A DNA stretch of 64,000 nt from contig NZ_RARC01000001.1 in the NCBI RefSeq assembly GCF_003719305.1, positions 248,001 to 312,000 of the forward strand. The letters run 5' to 3'. Positions 50,702 through 60,063 of this stretch are shown one piece after another. The number at the start of each line of letters is the position of its first letter. Positions within the stretch are counted from its first letter, which is position 1. Made by a program: the position numbers and the translations under genes. Source of the DNA: Mycolicibacterium stellerae. GTDB taxonomy: Bacteria > Actinomycetota > Actinomycetes > Mycobacteriales > Mycobacteriaceae. The notes below the pieces were generated by a model. That model had not been told where the DNA came from. It did not search any database and worked only from the letters and a program-made list of their open reading frames with translations.

Positions 50702-53474
50702 TGCCCAGTTTCGGATACACCTGATACAGATGCGATCCGATCGTGCGAGGGGACAGGTTGAGGCGGTCACCGATCTGGCGGTTGGTCAACCCCGAGGCGG
50801 CCAGCATCGCGATCTGTCGCTGCTGAGCGGTCAACGCGTCGAACGCGTCGGATGCGGGCGCCGATGCCGCAGAGATCCCGGCGGCCCGCAACTCGGCATT
50901 CGCGATCTCGGCAAGCGGCAATGCGCCAAGGCGTTGGAAGACATCGAGCGCCGCCGTCAACAGGGTGCGCGCTTCGGCGGCGCGGCGAGCCCGACGCAGC
51001 CACTCCCCGTAGTGCAGGCGGGCGCGGGCCCGTTCCAACGGCCAGTCGTCGCCCGCCGGATCGAGGCAGGCCAGCCGGTGATGCCGTTCGGCCTCTTGCG
51101 GGGTCGCGGCGACCAGCGCCATTGCCTGATGCCGCAGCAGAGCCAGCCGGACCGGCGGATCCGAACCCAGCTGCGCCGCGATCGCGGCGATCAGCGGCCG
51201 GGTCTCATCCGTTCGGCCGCTGCGGGCCGCTGACCACGCCAGGTCGGCGATGGCACGGTAGGACACCACAAAGTGCGCCGGCCTGCCCTCGGTGCCGAAC
51301 ATCTGCCGAAACCCGTGATGGGCGGTCTCGAAGTCGCCGACGCACACCGCCCGCCAGGCCGCGGCGCGCGTGAGTGCGACCTCGGTGGCGCGGGAGTCGC
51401 CGGCAGGCGACGACTCGCGGCGGGCCCGGTCCAGGGCATGCTGGGCACCCTGCCGATCGCCTCGGTAGGCCAAGAGCTGCGCTCGGCAGGCCCACGTTTC
51501 GGTGTCCAACAGCCGAAGCTGTGCGATGGCGGGCACCGCTGCGGTCTCGTCGAGCAGCTTCGACAGCGTGGTCCAGCGCCCGGTGTCCAGCAGCGCCCAC
51601 GCAAGCGGCGCCATCGCGTAGCTGAAGCCGCGCTGGCCGCGCTGGGTGAGCAGTTCGATCGCCTTGGTGAGGTCCCTGGCGGCAGGCACGCTGTCTTCGG
51701 TCACGTAGGCCGCCAACCCGGCGACCAGCCTGCGGTACGGCTCGACCGCGGCCGGTCCGGGCTGCGTCAAACGCTCGTCAAGGCCGGCGGGTCGACCGTG
51801 CCCGGCATCGGGAATGTCGGCGTACAGCCGGATGTAGGCGCGCTGCAGGTCGGCCGAACCCGGGGGAAACGGAGCCGGGCGGTGCGATGTCGTGCTCGGC
51901 TGGCGGGCCGCTCGGGCAAGCCAGCGGTGCAGCAGCCGTCGATGGCTGGGCTCGCCGGAGTAGTAGGACGCCGACGCCGCGAGGCAACCCAGGTCGAGTA
52001 CGAGGTTGCCCTGCGGGGTCGTCGGATCGTCCAGCACCGTCTGGATCAGGCTGATCGTCTCCACGGGATGTGCCGACTGCAGAAGGATCGACGCCTGGGT
52101 CAGTGCGGCGTGCCCCCGCACGTCCGCGTCGTCGGTGCCGTGCGCGGCGCGCTCGCTGAGCGCCAGCGCCCACGCGGGATCTCCTGCGAAGTTGGCCGCG
52201 GCGGCGGCCAGCCCGTACCGCCGGGCCTCGTCGTCGCGGCCGGGGCTCAGTTCGGCCGCACGCTGCAACCGGCGGGCGGCTTCCAGGTGTCCACCCGTGG
52301 CGGACGCCGCCGCCTCCTCGAGCGCGGCGGCCGTGGGTTCGTCGGGGTCCGACCTGGCCGCCGCGGTGTGCCAGGCGCGAAGGTGCGGATCCAGCCGCGG
52401 AGTCACGGCCAGCGCTTGATGGGTGGCGCAACGCCGCTGCAGGGTGCCGTCGGCGTAGGCCGCGGTCCGGATCAGGGGATGATCGAACCGCACGCGACGG
52501 TCGTCGGTGACGGTCAGCAGACCGGCCGACGTGGCGGGCTCCCACCGGGCGAGGTCGTCGCCGAAACCCGCCGCTTCGGTGATGGCGTCGATCGACTCGT
52601 GGCCAGTACCTGCGGCGGCGTGGTGCACCAGCGTGCGGCAGTCGGGCGGCAGGTCGGCCAGCCGGCCGACGAACTGCCCGAAAGCACCGCCTGGACCCGC
52701 GATGCCCTGGATGGGAAACGTCGTCGCCCCGCTGCGACCACACGCGCGGGCGGACTCGATCAAGGCAAGCGGATTGCCTTCCGCCCATCGAATCAGCTCG
52801 CCGCGCACGCTGAGTCCGGGCGGCCGGGGCTGGGCGTCGAGCAAGAGGGCGGCGCTGTGGTCCGGCAGCGGCGGCACCTCGACCATCTGTACCGTGCGGT
52901 CCAATCCGCGTGGCAGGTCGTTGCGTCGGGCGGTCAGCAGCGCCCTTGCGGGCATGCTGAACAACCTGTCGATGACGTAGGCCAGGGCGTCGCGTGAAGG
53001 CTCATCGGCCGCGTCGACGTCGTCGACCGCCAGCAGTATCGGCGTCGTCCTGGCCGCCGCGTCGAACAGTGCCAGCACGGCCTGGTGGACCACGACGGGG
53101 CCCCGCCCGCTCGCCGTCGCGGCCGGGCCGAGCACCTCGGAGACGGTGTTGCGCAGCGGCAAAGGCAAAGCTTCGGCGAAATCGACGATGGGCCACATCA
53201 ATTGGCTCAACAGCCCGTATGGCTGCGTGGTAGCGGCGGCACCGCCCGCGGCGAAGAGCACACGGAACTCCCCTTCGGGCACCGATGCCATCGCGTTGCG
53301 CAGCAGAGTGGACTTGCCGATACCGATGGGGCCGAGCAACGCGCATGCCGTCGGTGCACCTGCCGCCCCGGTTGCGACGCCGACGGTCGCCTCGATCAAC
53401 TCGTCGCGACCGATGATCGGGCCCGCGGCGTCTGGTCCGGTCGGAATCGGGGTGCTCACCTCTGTGAGTGTCAC
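50643..53474 (-). CDS. large AAA/LuxR-family (MalT/LAL-like) transcriptional activator
   Basis: 943 residues. ATPase part with Walker A LLGPIGIGKSTLLRNAM near residue 48 and Walker B ILLAVDDVD; a long TPR-like helical middle (~350-880) for inducer or protein binding; C-terminal LuxR HTH LTAQQRQIAMLAASGLTNRQ...SPRTIGSHLYQVYPKLGISR. Likely pathway-specific activator of the surrounding catabolic genes. GTG start with GAGGTGA 12 nt upstream. An imperfect palindrome at 53506-53530 precedes it. Confidence 0.9.
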   Translation of the reverse strand: MTLTEVSTPIPTGPDAAGPIIGRDELIEATVGVATGAAGAPTACALLGPIGIGKSTLLRNAMASVPEGEFRVLFAAGGAAATTQPYGLLSQLMWPIVDFAEALPLPLRNTVSEVLGPAATASGRGPVVVHQAVLALFDAAARTTPILLAVDDVDAADEPSRDALAYVIDRLFSMPARALLTARRNDLPRGLDRTVQMVEVPPLPDHSAALLLDAQPRPPGLSVRGELIRWAEGNPLALIESARACGRSGATTFPIQGIAGPGGAFGQFVGRLADLPPDCRTLVHHAAAGTGHESIDAITEAAGFGDDLARWEPATSAGLLTVTDDRRVRFDHPLIRTAAYADGTLQRRCATHQALAVTPRLDPHLRAWHTAAARSDPDEPTAAALEEAAASATGGHLEAARRLQRAAELSPGRDDEARRYGLAAAAANFAGDPAWALALSERAAHGTDDADVRGHAALTQASILLQSAHPVETISLIQTVLDDPTTPQGNLVLDLGCLAASASYYSGEPSHRRLLHRWLARAARQPSTTSHRPAPFPPGSADLQRAYIRLYADIPDAGHGRPAGLDERLTQPGPAAVEPYRRLVAGLAAYVTEDSVPAARDLTKAIELLTQRGQRGFSYAMAPLAWALLDTGRWTTLSKLLDETAAVPAIAQLRLLDTETWACRAQLLAYRGDRQGAQHALDRARRESSPAGDSRATEVALTRAAAWRAVCVGDFETAHHGFRQMFGTEGRPAHFVVSYRAIADLAWSAARSGRTDETRPLIAAIAAQLGSDPPVRLALLRHQAMALVAATPQEAERHHRLACLDPAGDDWPLERARARLHYGEWLRRARRAAEARTLLTAALDVFQRLGALPLAEIANAELRAAGISAASAPASDAFDALTAQQRQIAMLAASGLTNRQIGDRLNLSPRTIGSHLYQVYPKLGISRRHELRVLGRQEPVAVR

Positions 53475-53505
53475 CTTGCCAGCGGCTCACCTCAATGTCG
53501 GCGAA

Positions 53506-53530
53506 CACATACCCCTATGGGAACTATGTG
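53506..53530. promoter_or_regulatory. imperfect palindrome upstream of the LuxR-type gene
   Basis: CACATA...CCC-TAT-GGG...TATGTG within the 99-bp gap between PucR and LuxR genes. Possible operator; arms are offset by two bases. Confidence 0.3.
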
Positions 53531-53573
53531 CCAGCAGACATGCAGCCGGGTGTGCTACCTCCGTCGGCGCGCA

Positions 53574-55397
53574 TCAGCGCCACACAGACGCCACGTCCTG
53601 GACGGTCAACGCCGCACTGAACTGCACGGCGACCGCCGGATCGGCGAGATCGACGTGGCACAGCGCCTCGATGCGACGCAGGCGCTGCGTGACGGTATTG
53701 GGGTGGACGTGCAGGGCGGCCGCCGCTGCGCTGCGGTCGAGCTTGCCCGCGAAGTAGGTGCGCAACGTCGCGACCAGCTCGGTGTGATGGGCTTCGTCGT
53801 AGGAAAGCAGTGGACCTAGCGTGCGGTCGGCGAACGACACCAGAAGGGCAGAGTCGTCGAGTTGCAGCAGCAATCCGATGACGCCCAAGTCTTCCAGTCG
53901 CACAACGGTATTCGTCCGCCCGGCGTGCACCGCGATGTCGAGCGCCCCCTTGGCTGCCCGGTAGGCCTCGCCGTAGTTGGCGGCACTACGCGGCGAAACC
54001 GCCACCGTTGCGGTCGCGGCGGTCGAGGCCGAGGCCATCGCGCGTTGTACCAGCGCCGCCGCCGAGTCCGCCTGCTCGGCAGCGTCGCCCGGCTCACGGG
54101 CGGTCCGTTCGTCCTCGATGGGCCACATCGTGACGATGTTGCCGCGGTACATCGCCGTCAGCGGGCGCGGCCGATGGGGCGCGACGAGTTCCGAGACCAG
54201 TGCAAGCGACCGCTGATAGAGCCGACCTTCGGCCGATTCGCCTTCTGCGCTGAGAGCGCCGACGATCGCGGCGTGCGGTCGCGTCAGATCATGGCCGAGG
54301 CGCTGTGCCCGCCGCACCAACTGCCCGGGTATCACCGGGCCGCTGCCGAGCAGCTCGGCGAGCAGCTCGCCGCGCAGCCGGTGTTCCACCTCGGCCGCGG
54401 TGCGCATGCGCAACAACTCCAGCGAGGTGACGATGGACGCGTGCTCGACGGCTCGCACGCCGACGTCGTCGAGCGATGTTTGCCTGTGGGGGAACCAGAT
54501 TCGGGCCGCAGCCTCGTCGCCGAGCCTGGCCACGGAGACGAAGAACTGCGTGGCGTCGTCGACGTCGGAGCCCACAAGCACCGGCGCCGACGACTCCGAA
54601 AGTTCCACCACGGCCCCTGCGCGCCACTGCGCGTCGGGCAACTCGCCGCGGTCGCCCGCCGCCGCGAGGACGGCGAGGCTGGTGTCGTCGATAAGCACCG
54701 GTCGGGCGATCAGTTCGGTGAGCACCGCGGCGATACCGCTGAGTCCGCCCGACCGCAGCGTCACCGCAAGGAACCGGTCGTGAATCTCTGCCGAACGGGT
54801 CAGCGCGTCGCGTTGCTCGCGAAGCGACTCGTTGAGACGGCGGAGTTGCTCGAGCCGGCTCGCCGATGTCAACGCGATGGCGGCGTGATTGGCCAGCAGA
54901 GTCAGTCGCTCGATCTCGAAGCCGGTGAAGGTGTGCGCGGATGCGTAATAGCCGTTGAGGATGCCGAGCACCTCGTCGCCCGCCACCAACGGAACACAGA
55001 CGATCGCGCGGTATCCCTGCTCCCGGGCGACCCCGCCCCATGGCAGGAACTCCGGTTCGAGGTTGATGTCGCGCAGCGCAACGGGCCGCCCGGTGCGGAA
55101 CGCTCGACTCGACGGCGAGCCGCTGTTCAGGCCGATCGGGCGATCGCTGTTGACCCGGGCCACGTAGTCGGCAGACAGCCCGCTCCAGCCGGTGATGAGC
55201 AGGTCCTGCACGGCTTCATCGGGGGTCAGCACGCCGACGAAGTCGAATCCCAGCAGGGTGCGGGCGGTCTCGGCGACCAGGTCGAGGACGTGTTGGAGCT
55301 CGGTCGCCGACGTGGACACCGTGCTGAGCTCCCGCAGCGCAGCCAGCCATGTCACCAACTCCGAACCCACCCGGCCGCCGCGGGCTACTGAGGCCAC
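53574..55397 (-). CDS. GAF-PucR-type transcriptional regulator
   Basis: About 607 residues. The N-terminal GAF domain (LVAETARTLLGFDFVGVLTP to LLANHAAIALTSA) is followed by a coiled linker, a GGDEF-like middle region and a C-terminal PucR HTH (TLRTYFAGKLDRSAAAAAL, then HVHPNTVTQRLRRIEAL). PucR/CdaR proteins usually activate purine, sugar-acid or aromatic catabolism in response to a small ligand sensed by GAF. Start uncertain: the first ATG (55493) would leave 7 bp to the divergent aldehyde dehydrogenase, so GTG 55397 or a later GTG (55370) is more plausible. Confidence 0.85.
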   Translation of the reverse strand: MASVARGGRVGSELVTWLAALRELSTVSTSATELQHVLDLVAETARTLLGFDFVGVLTPDEAVQDLLITGWSGLSADYVARVNSDRPIGLNSGSPSSRAFRTGRPVALRDINLEPEFLPWGGVAREQGYRAIVCVPLVAGDEVLGILNGYYASAHTFTGFEIERLTLLANHAAIALTSASRLEQLRRLNESLREQRDALTRSAEIHDRFLAVTLRSGGLSGIAAVLTELIARPVLIDDTSLAVLAAAGDRGELPDAQWRAGAVVELSESSAPVLVGSDVDDATQFFVSVARLGDEAAARIWFPHRQTSLDDVGVRAVEHASIVTSLELLRMRTAAEVEHRLRGELLAELLGSGPVIPGQLVRRAQRLGHDLTRPHAAIVGALSAEGESAEGRLYQRSLALVSELVAPHRPRPLTAMYRGNIVTMWPIEDERTAREPGDAAEQADSAAALVQRAMASASTAATATVAVSPRSAANYGEAYRAAKGALDIAVHAGRTNTVVRLEDLGVIGLLLQLDDSALLVSFADRTLGPLLSYDEAHHTELVATLRTYFAGKLDRSAAAAALHVHPNTVTQRLRRIEALCHVDLADPAVAVQFSAALTVQDVASVWR

Positions 55398-55500
55398 ATC
55401 CCAAGAATGCCACCTCGAGTGTCTACGGGTACACAAGACGAGGCGAATGGTGTCGCGAGCGACATTGAGCGGACCCCCGCGGTGTGACGACACTCATAGC

Positions 55501-56988
55501 ATGACCCAGACCGTCAACCACATCACCAGGGCGGACGAGGCGCCGCGGATCTCCCGCACCATCGTCAACCCGGCGACCGGAGCCCCGATCCAGACCGTGC
55601 CCGAGCAAGGCGCCGCCGGAATCGATGCGGCGGTGGCCACCGCGTTGACCGCATTCCGGTCCGGGCCATGGCCGGCGATGGTCCGCAGCGAGCGCGCCCG
55701 GCTGCTGTTGCGCATCGCCGACGCGATCGAAGCCGCATCCGAGCGGCTCTACACCCTCGAAGCGCTCAACAACGGTCGACCCATCACCGAGACCCGGGCC
55801 CAGCTGTCGCGGGTGCCGGAGTGGTTCCGCTACAACGCGGGCCTGCTGGCCGCGCAGCGCCAGGCCGTGCTGCCCGGCGACGGGCCGTACCTGACGTACC
55901 AGCAGCGGCTCCCGCTGGGCGTCTGCGGCATCATCACCCCGTTCAACCATCCCCTGCTCATCCTCGCCCGCAGCGTGTCCGCGGCCCTGGCCAACGGCAA
56001 CACCGTCGTGGTCAAGCCGTCCGAGCTGACCCCGCTGAGCACCCTCGCGCTGGCCGACATCATGTCGGAGGCCGGCCTGCCCGACGGCGTGGTCAACGTC
56101 GTCACCGGCGCCCGCGAGGCCGGCGCCCGACTGACCCAGCATCCCGACGTCGCCAAGATCACCCTGACCGGCGGCACCGAGGCCGGCCGGGCCGCCGCGC
56201 AGGCCACCGCGGCCCGATTCGCCCGCGTGACAGCCGAACTCGGCGGCAAGACCCCGGTGATCGTCTTCGACGACGTGGACCCGGTAGACGCCGCCGAGGG
56301 CGCCGCGTTCGCCGCTTTCGTGGCCGCAGGCCAATCCTGTGTCGCCGGTTCACGATTCCTCGTGCAACGCCGGAGCTACGACGCGTTCGTCACGGCGCTG
56401 TCCGATCGTGCAAGGGCCATCCGGATCGGCGATCCCAGCCTGCCCGATACCCAGATGGGTCCACTGATCAGCGCTCGGCAGCGCGACAAGGTGCGCGAGC
56501 TGATCGCTACGGGAGTCACCGAAGGCGCCCGCCTTGCCGCAGGCGGAACCGTGCCCGATCTACCAAAGTCATTGCAGGACGGCTTCTTTCTGCAACCCAC
56601 GGTGCTCGCCGACGCCACCATCGACATGACGGTGGCCAAGGAGGAGATCTTCGGACCCGTCGCGGTTGTCATCCCCTTCGATGACGAGGAGGAGGCCGTC
56701 TCGATGGCCAACGACAACCGGTACGGGCTTGGCGCCGGGGTCTGGACGCTCGACATCGGGCGGGCACACCGCGTGGCCTCTCGCATCGTCGCCGGAATGG
56801 TCTGGATCAACGACCACCACCGGCTGGAACCGTCGCTGCCGTGGGGTGGGGTCAAGGAATCCGGAATCGGCAAGGACGCGGGCAGCGAGTCCTTCGACGA
56901 CTTCTCCTGGATCAAGACCGTGGTGGCACGCACCGCCGCCGAAGCCGTCGATTGGTACGGCGGGCGTGAACAGGGCCGGCTGAACTGA
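55501..56988 (+). CDS. aldehyde dehydrogenase (semialdehyde-type)
   Basis: 495 residues. Active site Asn149 (TPFNHP), Glu246 (TAELGGK) and Cys280 (GQSCVAGSRF). Overall layout, including LPWGGVKESGIGKDAG near the end, resembles 2-aminomuconate or 5-carboxymethyl-2-hydroxymuconate semialdehyde dehydrogenases. First of five same-strand genes: dehydrogenase, MFS, flavin hydroxylase, cupin, amidohydrolase. Divergent from the PucR gene, its likely regulator. Confidence 0.88.
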   Translation: MTQTVNHITRADEAPRISRTIVNPATGAPIQTVPEQGAAGIDAAVATALTAFRSGPWPAMVRSERARLLLRIADAIEAASERLYTLEALNNGRPITETRAQLSRVPEWFRYNAGLLAAQRQAVLPGDGPYLTYQQRLPLGVCGIITPFNHPLLILARSVSAALANGNTVVVKPSELTPLSTLALADIMSEAGLPDGVVNVVTGAREAGARLTQHPDVAKITLTGGTEAGRAAAQATAARFARVTAELGGKTPVIVFDDVDPVDAAEGAAFAAFVAAGQSCVAGSRFLVQRRSYDAFVTALSDRARAIRIGDPSLPDTQMGPLISARQRDKVRELIATGVTEGARLAAGGTVPDLPKSLQDGFFLQPTVLADATIDMTVAKEEIFGPVAVVIPFDDEEEAVSMANDNRYGLGAGVWTLDIGRAHRVASRIVAGMVWINDHHRLEPSLPWGGVKESGIGKDAGSESFDDFSWIKTVVARTAAEAVDWYGGREQGRLN

Positions 56989-57026
56989 TGCGTTCGGCCC
57001 GGCCCACTACAGAGGAAGGCAACTCC

Positions 57027-58391
57027 ATGTCAGCTGATACCTCCCGCGGGTGGCGCAGCGAAATCACCCGAACCCAATGGCTGGTGTTGGCAGGCACCAC
57101 CCTTGGCTGGGGCTTGGACGGCTTCGCGGGCAGCCTGTACATCCTGGTCCTCGGACCGGCGATGGCAGACCTGCTACCGAACAGCGGAGTGCAAGCCGCA
57201 CCGGCCTCCATCGGTTACTACGGCGGGCTGACCGTCGCGCTCTTCCTCATCGGATGGGCCACCGGCGGAATCCTCTTCGGCCTACTCGCCGATTACTTCG
57301 GACGCACCAGGGTGCTCTCCGTCGGGATCTTGACCTACGCCGTGTTCAGCGCGCTCGCCGCATTCGCCGACACCTGGTGGCAACTGGGCATCCTTCGCTT
57401 CATCGCTGGACTCGGGTCCGGCGTCGAAGCGCCCGTCGGAGCGGCGCTGATCGCCGAAACCTGGCGCAATCGGTACCGCGCCCGAGCCTGTGGCGTGATG
57501 ATGTCGGGCTACGCAGCCGGGTTCTTCGTCGCCGCGGCGGCCTACGCGCTACTGGGCAGCCACGGCTGGCGCTTCATGCTGTTCCTTGCGGGCATACCGG
57601 CCCTGCTGGTGTGGTTCATCCGGCGCTACGTACCGGAGCCACCCGAGATCGAAGCCCACATGAAGGCCCGACGTGAGCGTAAGCGGTTGGGCACCAACAC
57701 CTCTGAAGATCGGTTCGTGCTCCGCAGACTCTTCGAGCCGCCACTGCTTCGCCCAATGCTCGTTTGCACGGCACTGGCCTCAGGAGCGCTGATCGCCTTC
57801 TGGAGCGTCACCACCTGGTACCCGCAGATCGTGCGCCAGCTCTCGGCGGCCGACCAACTGCCCCACGGCGTGGCCGACCACCGGGTGGCGATGGCCGCCA
57901 TGCTGTTCAACGCCGGCGGCATAATCGGTTACGCCTCTTGGGGTTTCCTGGCCGACGCAATCGGGCGGCGCAGGGCGTTCCTGGTGAGCTTCGCGGTGTC
58001 GGCCGTCTCCGTCGGCTGGACGTTCCCGTTCGACCGTGGGTACCAAGAGTTCCTGATCGCCATGCCCTTCCTCGGGTTCGGCCTGTTCGGCGCCCTGTCC
58101 GGGACCTTCATCTACGCACCCGAACTGTTTCCCCCGAGCGTGCGGGCCACCGCCCTTGCGGTGTGCAACAGCGTCGGTCGCTACGTCACCGCCTTGGGTC
58201 CGCTCACCGCGGGTGCGATCGCCACCTCGTGGTTCGGCGGCAACCTTGGCGTGGCAACGGCCTGCGTGGCTGCGCTCGGGCTGATCGCCGTCGTCGGGCT
58301 GGCCTTCGCCGGCGAGACTCGCGGCCAACCGCTGCCGGCCGACCCCACCCATGACCTGACCATCCACCACACCGAGAAGAGCGCGTCATGA
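57027..58391 (+). CDS. MFS transporter, aromatic-acid:H+ symporter type
   Basis: 454 residues, 12 spans. Span 1 motif TTLGWGLDGFAGSLYILVLG (the DGxD-like position of the AAHS family reads DGFAG), motif A GLLADYFGRTRVLSVG, and again GFLADAIGRRRAFLVS after span 8. ATG 57027 is chosen because AGAGGAAGG lies 7 nt upstream. Likely imports the substrate of this pathway. Its stop overlaps the hydroxylase start (ATGA). Confidence 0.87.
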   Translation: MSADTSRGWRSEITRTQWLVLAGTTLGWGLDGFAGSLYILVLGPAMADLLPNSGVQAAPASIGYYGGLTVALFLIGWATGGILFGLLADYFGRTRVLSVGILTYAVFSALAAFADTWWQLGILRFIAGLGSGVEAPVGAALIAETWRNRYRARACGVMMSGYAAGFFVAAAAYALLGSHGWRFMLFLAGIPALLVWFIRRYVPEPPEIEAHMKARRERKRLGTNTSEDRFVLRRLFEPPLLRPMLVCTALASGALIAFWSVTTWYPQIVRQLSAADQLPHGVADHRVAMAAMLFNAGGIIGYASWGFLADAIGRRRAFLVSFAVSAVSVGWTFPFDRGYQEFLIAMPFLGFGLFGALSGTFIYAPELFPPSVRATALAVCNSVGRYVTALGPLTAGAIATSWFGGNLGVATACVAALGLIAVVGLAFAGETRGQPLPADPTHDLTIHHTEKSAS

Positions 58392-59578
58392 CCCACTACA
58401 CCGCAGCGTCCGCCATCGTCATCGGCGGCTCGATCGGAGGGCTGACGACCGCGCTGCTGCTGCGCGACCTCGGGTTCACCGTCGACGTGTACGAGCGAAC
58501 GGCGGGTCCGCTCGACGGGCGCGGCAGCGGTATCGTCCTGCAACCCGACACCGTTCGCTGGTTCACCGAGCGCAGCACACAGCACATCGACGACCTGAGC
58601 ACGTCGACCAACTACGTGCAGTACCTGGACCGCTCCGGTGACGTGCGCTACCGCGAACAGTGCACATGGACCTACACGTCGTGGGGCACGTTCTACCGGG
58701 CCCTGCTCGCCGACTTCGGCACCGAGCATTATCACTACGGCGAATTCGCCTGCGGGTTCAGCCAGGACGACCGCCGGGCAACCGTCCGGTTCGTCAGCGG
58801 CAGAACGGAATCCGCCGATCTGGTGGTATTCGCCGACGGCGTGACGTCAATGGCCCGAGAACGGTTCGACGCCGACGCGGACCTGCGCTATGCCGGTTAC
58901 ATCGGCTGGCGCGGCACCGTAGGGCTGCGTGAGCTCGACGCCGGCACCCAGGCGGTGCTGCGCGACGCCATCACCTACGACGTGATCCCGAATTCGCACA
59001 TCACGATGTACCCGATCCCCGGCGAGCACAGCCTGCGCATGGAAGACCGCCTGATGAACTACGTCTGGTACCGCAATGTGCCCGCCGGACCCGAGCTCAC
59101 CGAAATGCTGCTCGACAAGCGGGGTTTCCCCGGAACGGTGTCCGTACACCCCGGCCAGGTTCAGGACCGCTACGTCGCCGAGCTCAAGGCGGCCGCCGTC
59201 GAGTTGCTCGCACCAGCAGTCGCCGAGGTGGTAACTGCTACCGAAACCCCTTATCTCCAAGTACTTTCCGATGTCCGCTCGACGCGCATGGCGCAAGGCC
59301 GGGTCGCGCTGATCGGCGATGCCGCCTGTGCCTCCCGCCCTCATGCCGCGGCGGGCACGGCAAAGGCCGCCGCCGACGGCTGGGCGTTGGCCGCCGCGCT
59401 CGGCGACGCAGGCGGTGACATCGCCTCGGCACTCGCCAAATGGGAACCCGCTCAACTGCAACTCAGCGATTCGCTGCTGCGCCGCGTGGTGGCGATGGGC
59501 GAGCGCTCGCAGTTCACCAACACCTGGACACCCGGCGACCCCGACCTGCGCTTCGGCCTCTACGGGCCGGGACGCTAA
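58388..59578 (+). CDS. FAD-dependent aromatic hydroxylase (2,6-dihydroxypyridine-hydroxylase-like), copy 2
   Basis: 396 residues. FAD loop IVIGGSIGGLTTALLLRDLG, VYERTAGPLDGRGSGIVLQP, LVVFADGVTSMARERF (DG motif) and GDAACASRPHAAAGTAKAAADG. Same subfamily as the protein at 49502 but clearly diverged, so the two probably act on successive or different ring substrates. Coupled to the transporter; 38 bp before the cupin gene. Confidence 0.86.
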   Translation: MTHYTAASAIVIGGSIGGLTTALLLRDLGFTVDVYERTAGPLDGRGSGIVLQPDTVRWFTERSTQHIDDLSTSTNYVQYLDRSGDVRYREQCTWTYTSWGTFYRALLADFGTEHYHYGEFACGFSQDDRRATVRFVSGRTESADLVVFADGVTSMARERFDADADLRYAGYIGWRGTVGLRELDAGTQAVLRDAITYDVIPNSHITMYPIPGEHSLRMEDRLMNYVWYRNVPAGPELTEMLLDKRGFPGTVSVHPGQVQDRYVAELKAAAVELLAPAVAEVVTATETPYLQVLSDVRSTRMAQGRVALIGDAACASRPHAAAGTAKAAADGWALAAALGDAGGDIASALAKWEPAQLQLSDSLLRRVVAMGERSQFTNTWTPGDPDLRFGLYGPGR

Positions 59579-59579
59579 C

Positions 59580-59608
59580 CCTCCCAACGAAAGTCCTCCC
59601 AACGAAAG
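59580..59608 (+). repeat. tandem duplication before the cupin gene
   Basis: CCTCCCAACGAAAG at 59580-59593 and again at 59595-59608 (15-bp period). The second copy provides the GAAAGG ribosome site of the cupin; the event lengthened the spacer after the hydroxylase stop. Confidence 0.6.
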
Positions 59609-59616
59609 GCAAACAG

Positions 59617-60063
59617 ATGACCGACAACCGCTTTCTCACCGATCTTCCGCTGGCCGGCGAACTCGTCGCCTCCGGCTTCGACAGCTGGCCGGACTGGCTC
59701 AAGGACGAATTCCGCCAACACGCCGACGACGGTGAGGTCGGATCGCGCCTGCTGAGCGAGGATTCGCGGGTGCGGGTGTGGGAGATCCGGCTGGCCCCGG
59801 GAGAACGCTGGCACGCCCACCGCCACGTGCTGGACTACTTCTGGACCGCCATCAACGCCGGGAGCAGCCGCCAGCACACCCACGACGGGACTACCCGGGA
59901 AGTCTCCTATCACGCAGGCGAGACCCGCCACTTCCATTTCGGGCCAGGTGAATACCTGCTCCACGACATCGAGAACATCGGTGACGGCGAGCTCATCTTC
60001 ACCACCGTCGAACATCTCGACAGCGCCAACGCCGCCCTACCGATCGGAGCGCCCAAGCCATGA
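59617..60063 (+). CDS. cupin-domain protein
   Basis: 148 residues. Single cupin barrel: motif 1 PGERWHAHRHVLDYFW has the HxHx3-4 metal pattern, and motif 2 HFGPGEYLLHDIENIG has the closing His. It could be a small ring-cleaving dioxygenase or an isomerase/tautomerase; size and single domain do not decide. Its stop overlaps the amidohydrolase start (ATGA), so the two products may act in sequence. Confidence 0.82.
   Translation: MTDNRFLTDLPLAGELVASGFDSWPDWLKDEFRQHADDGEVGSRLLSEDSRVRVWEIRLAPGERWHAHRHVLDYFWTAINAGSSRQHTHDGTTREVSYHAGETRHFHFGPGEYLLHDIENIGDGELIFTTVEHLDSANAALPIGAPKP

Noticed and set aside
53574..55493. PucR protein starting at ATG 55493
   Set aside because: Would leave 7 bp to the divergent aldehyde dehydrogenase start and adds ~32 residues without homology-like features. 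An internal GTG is more plausible.
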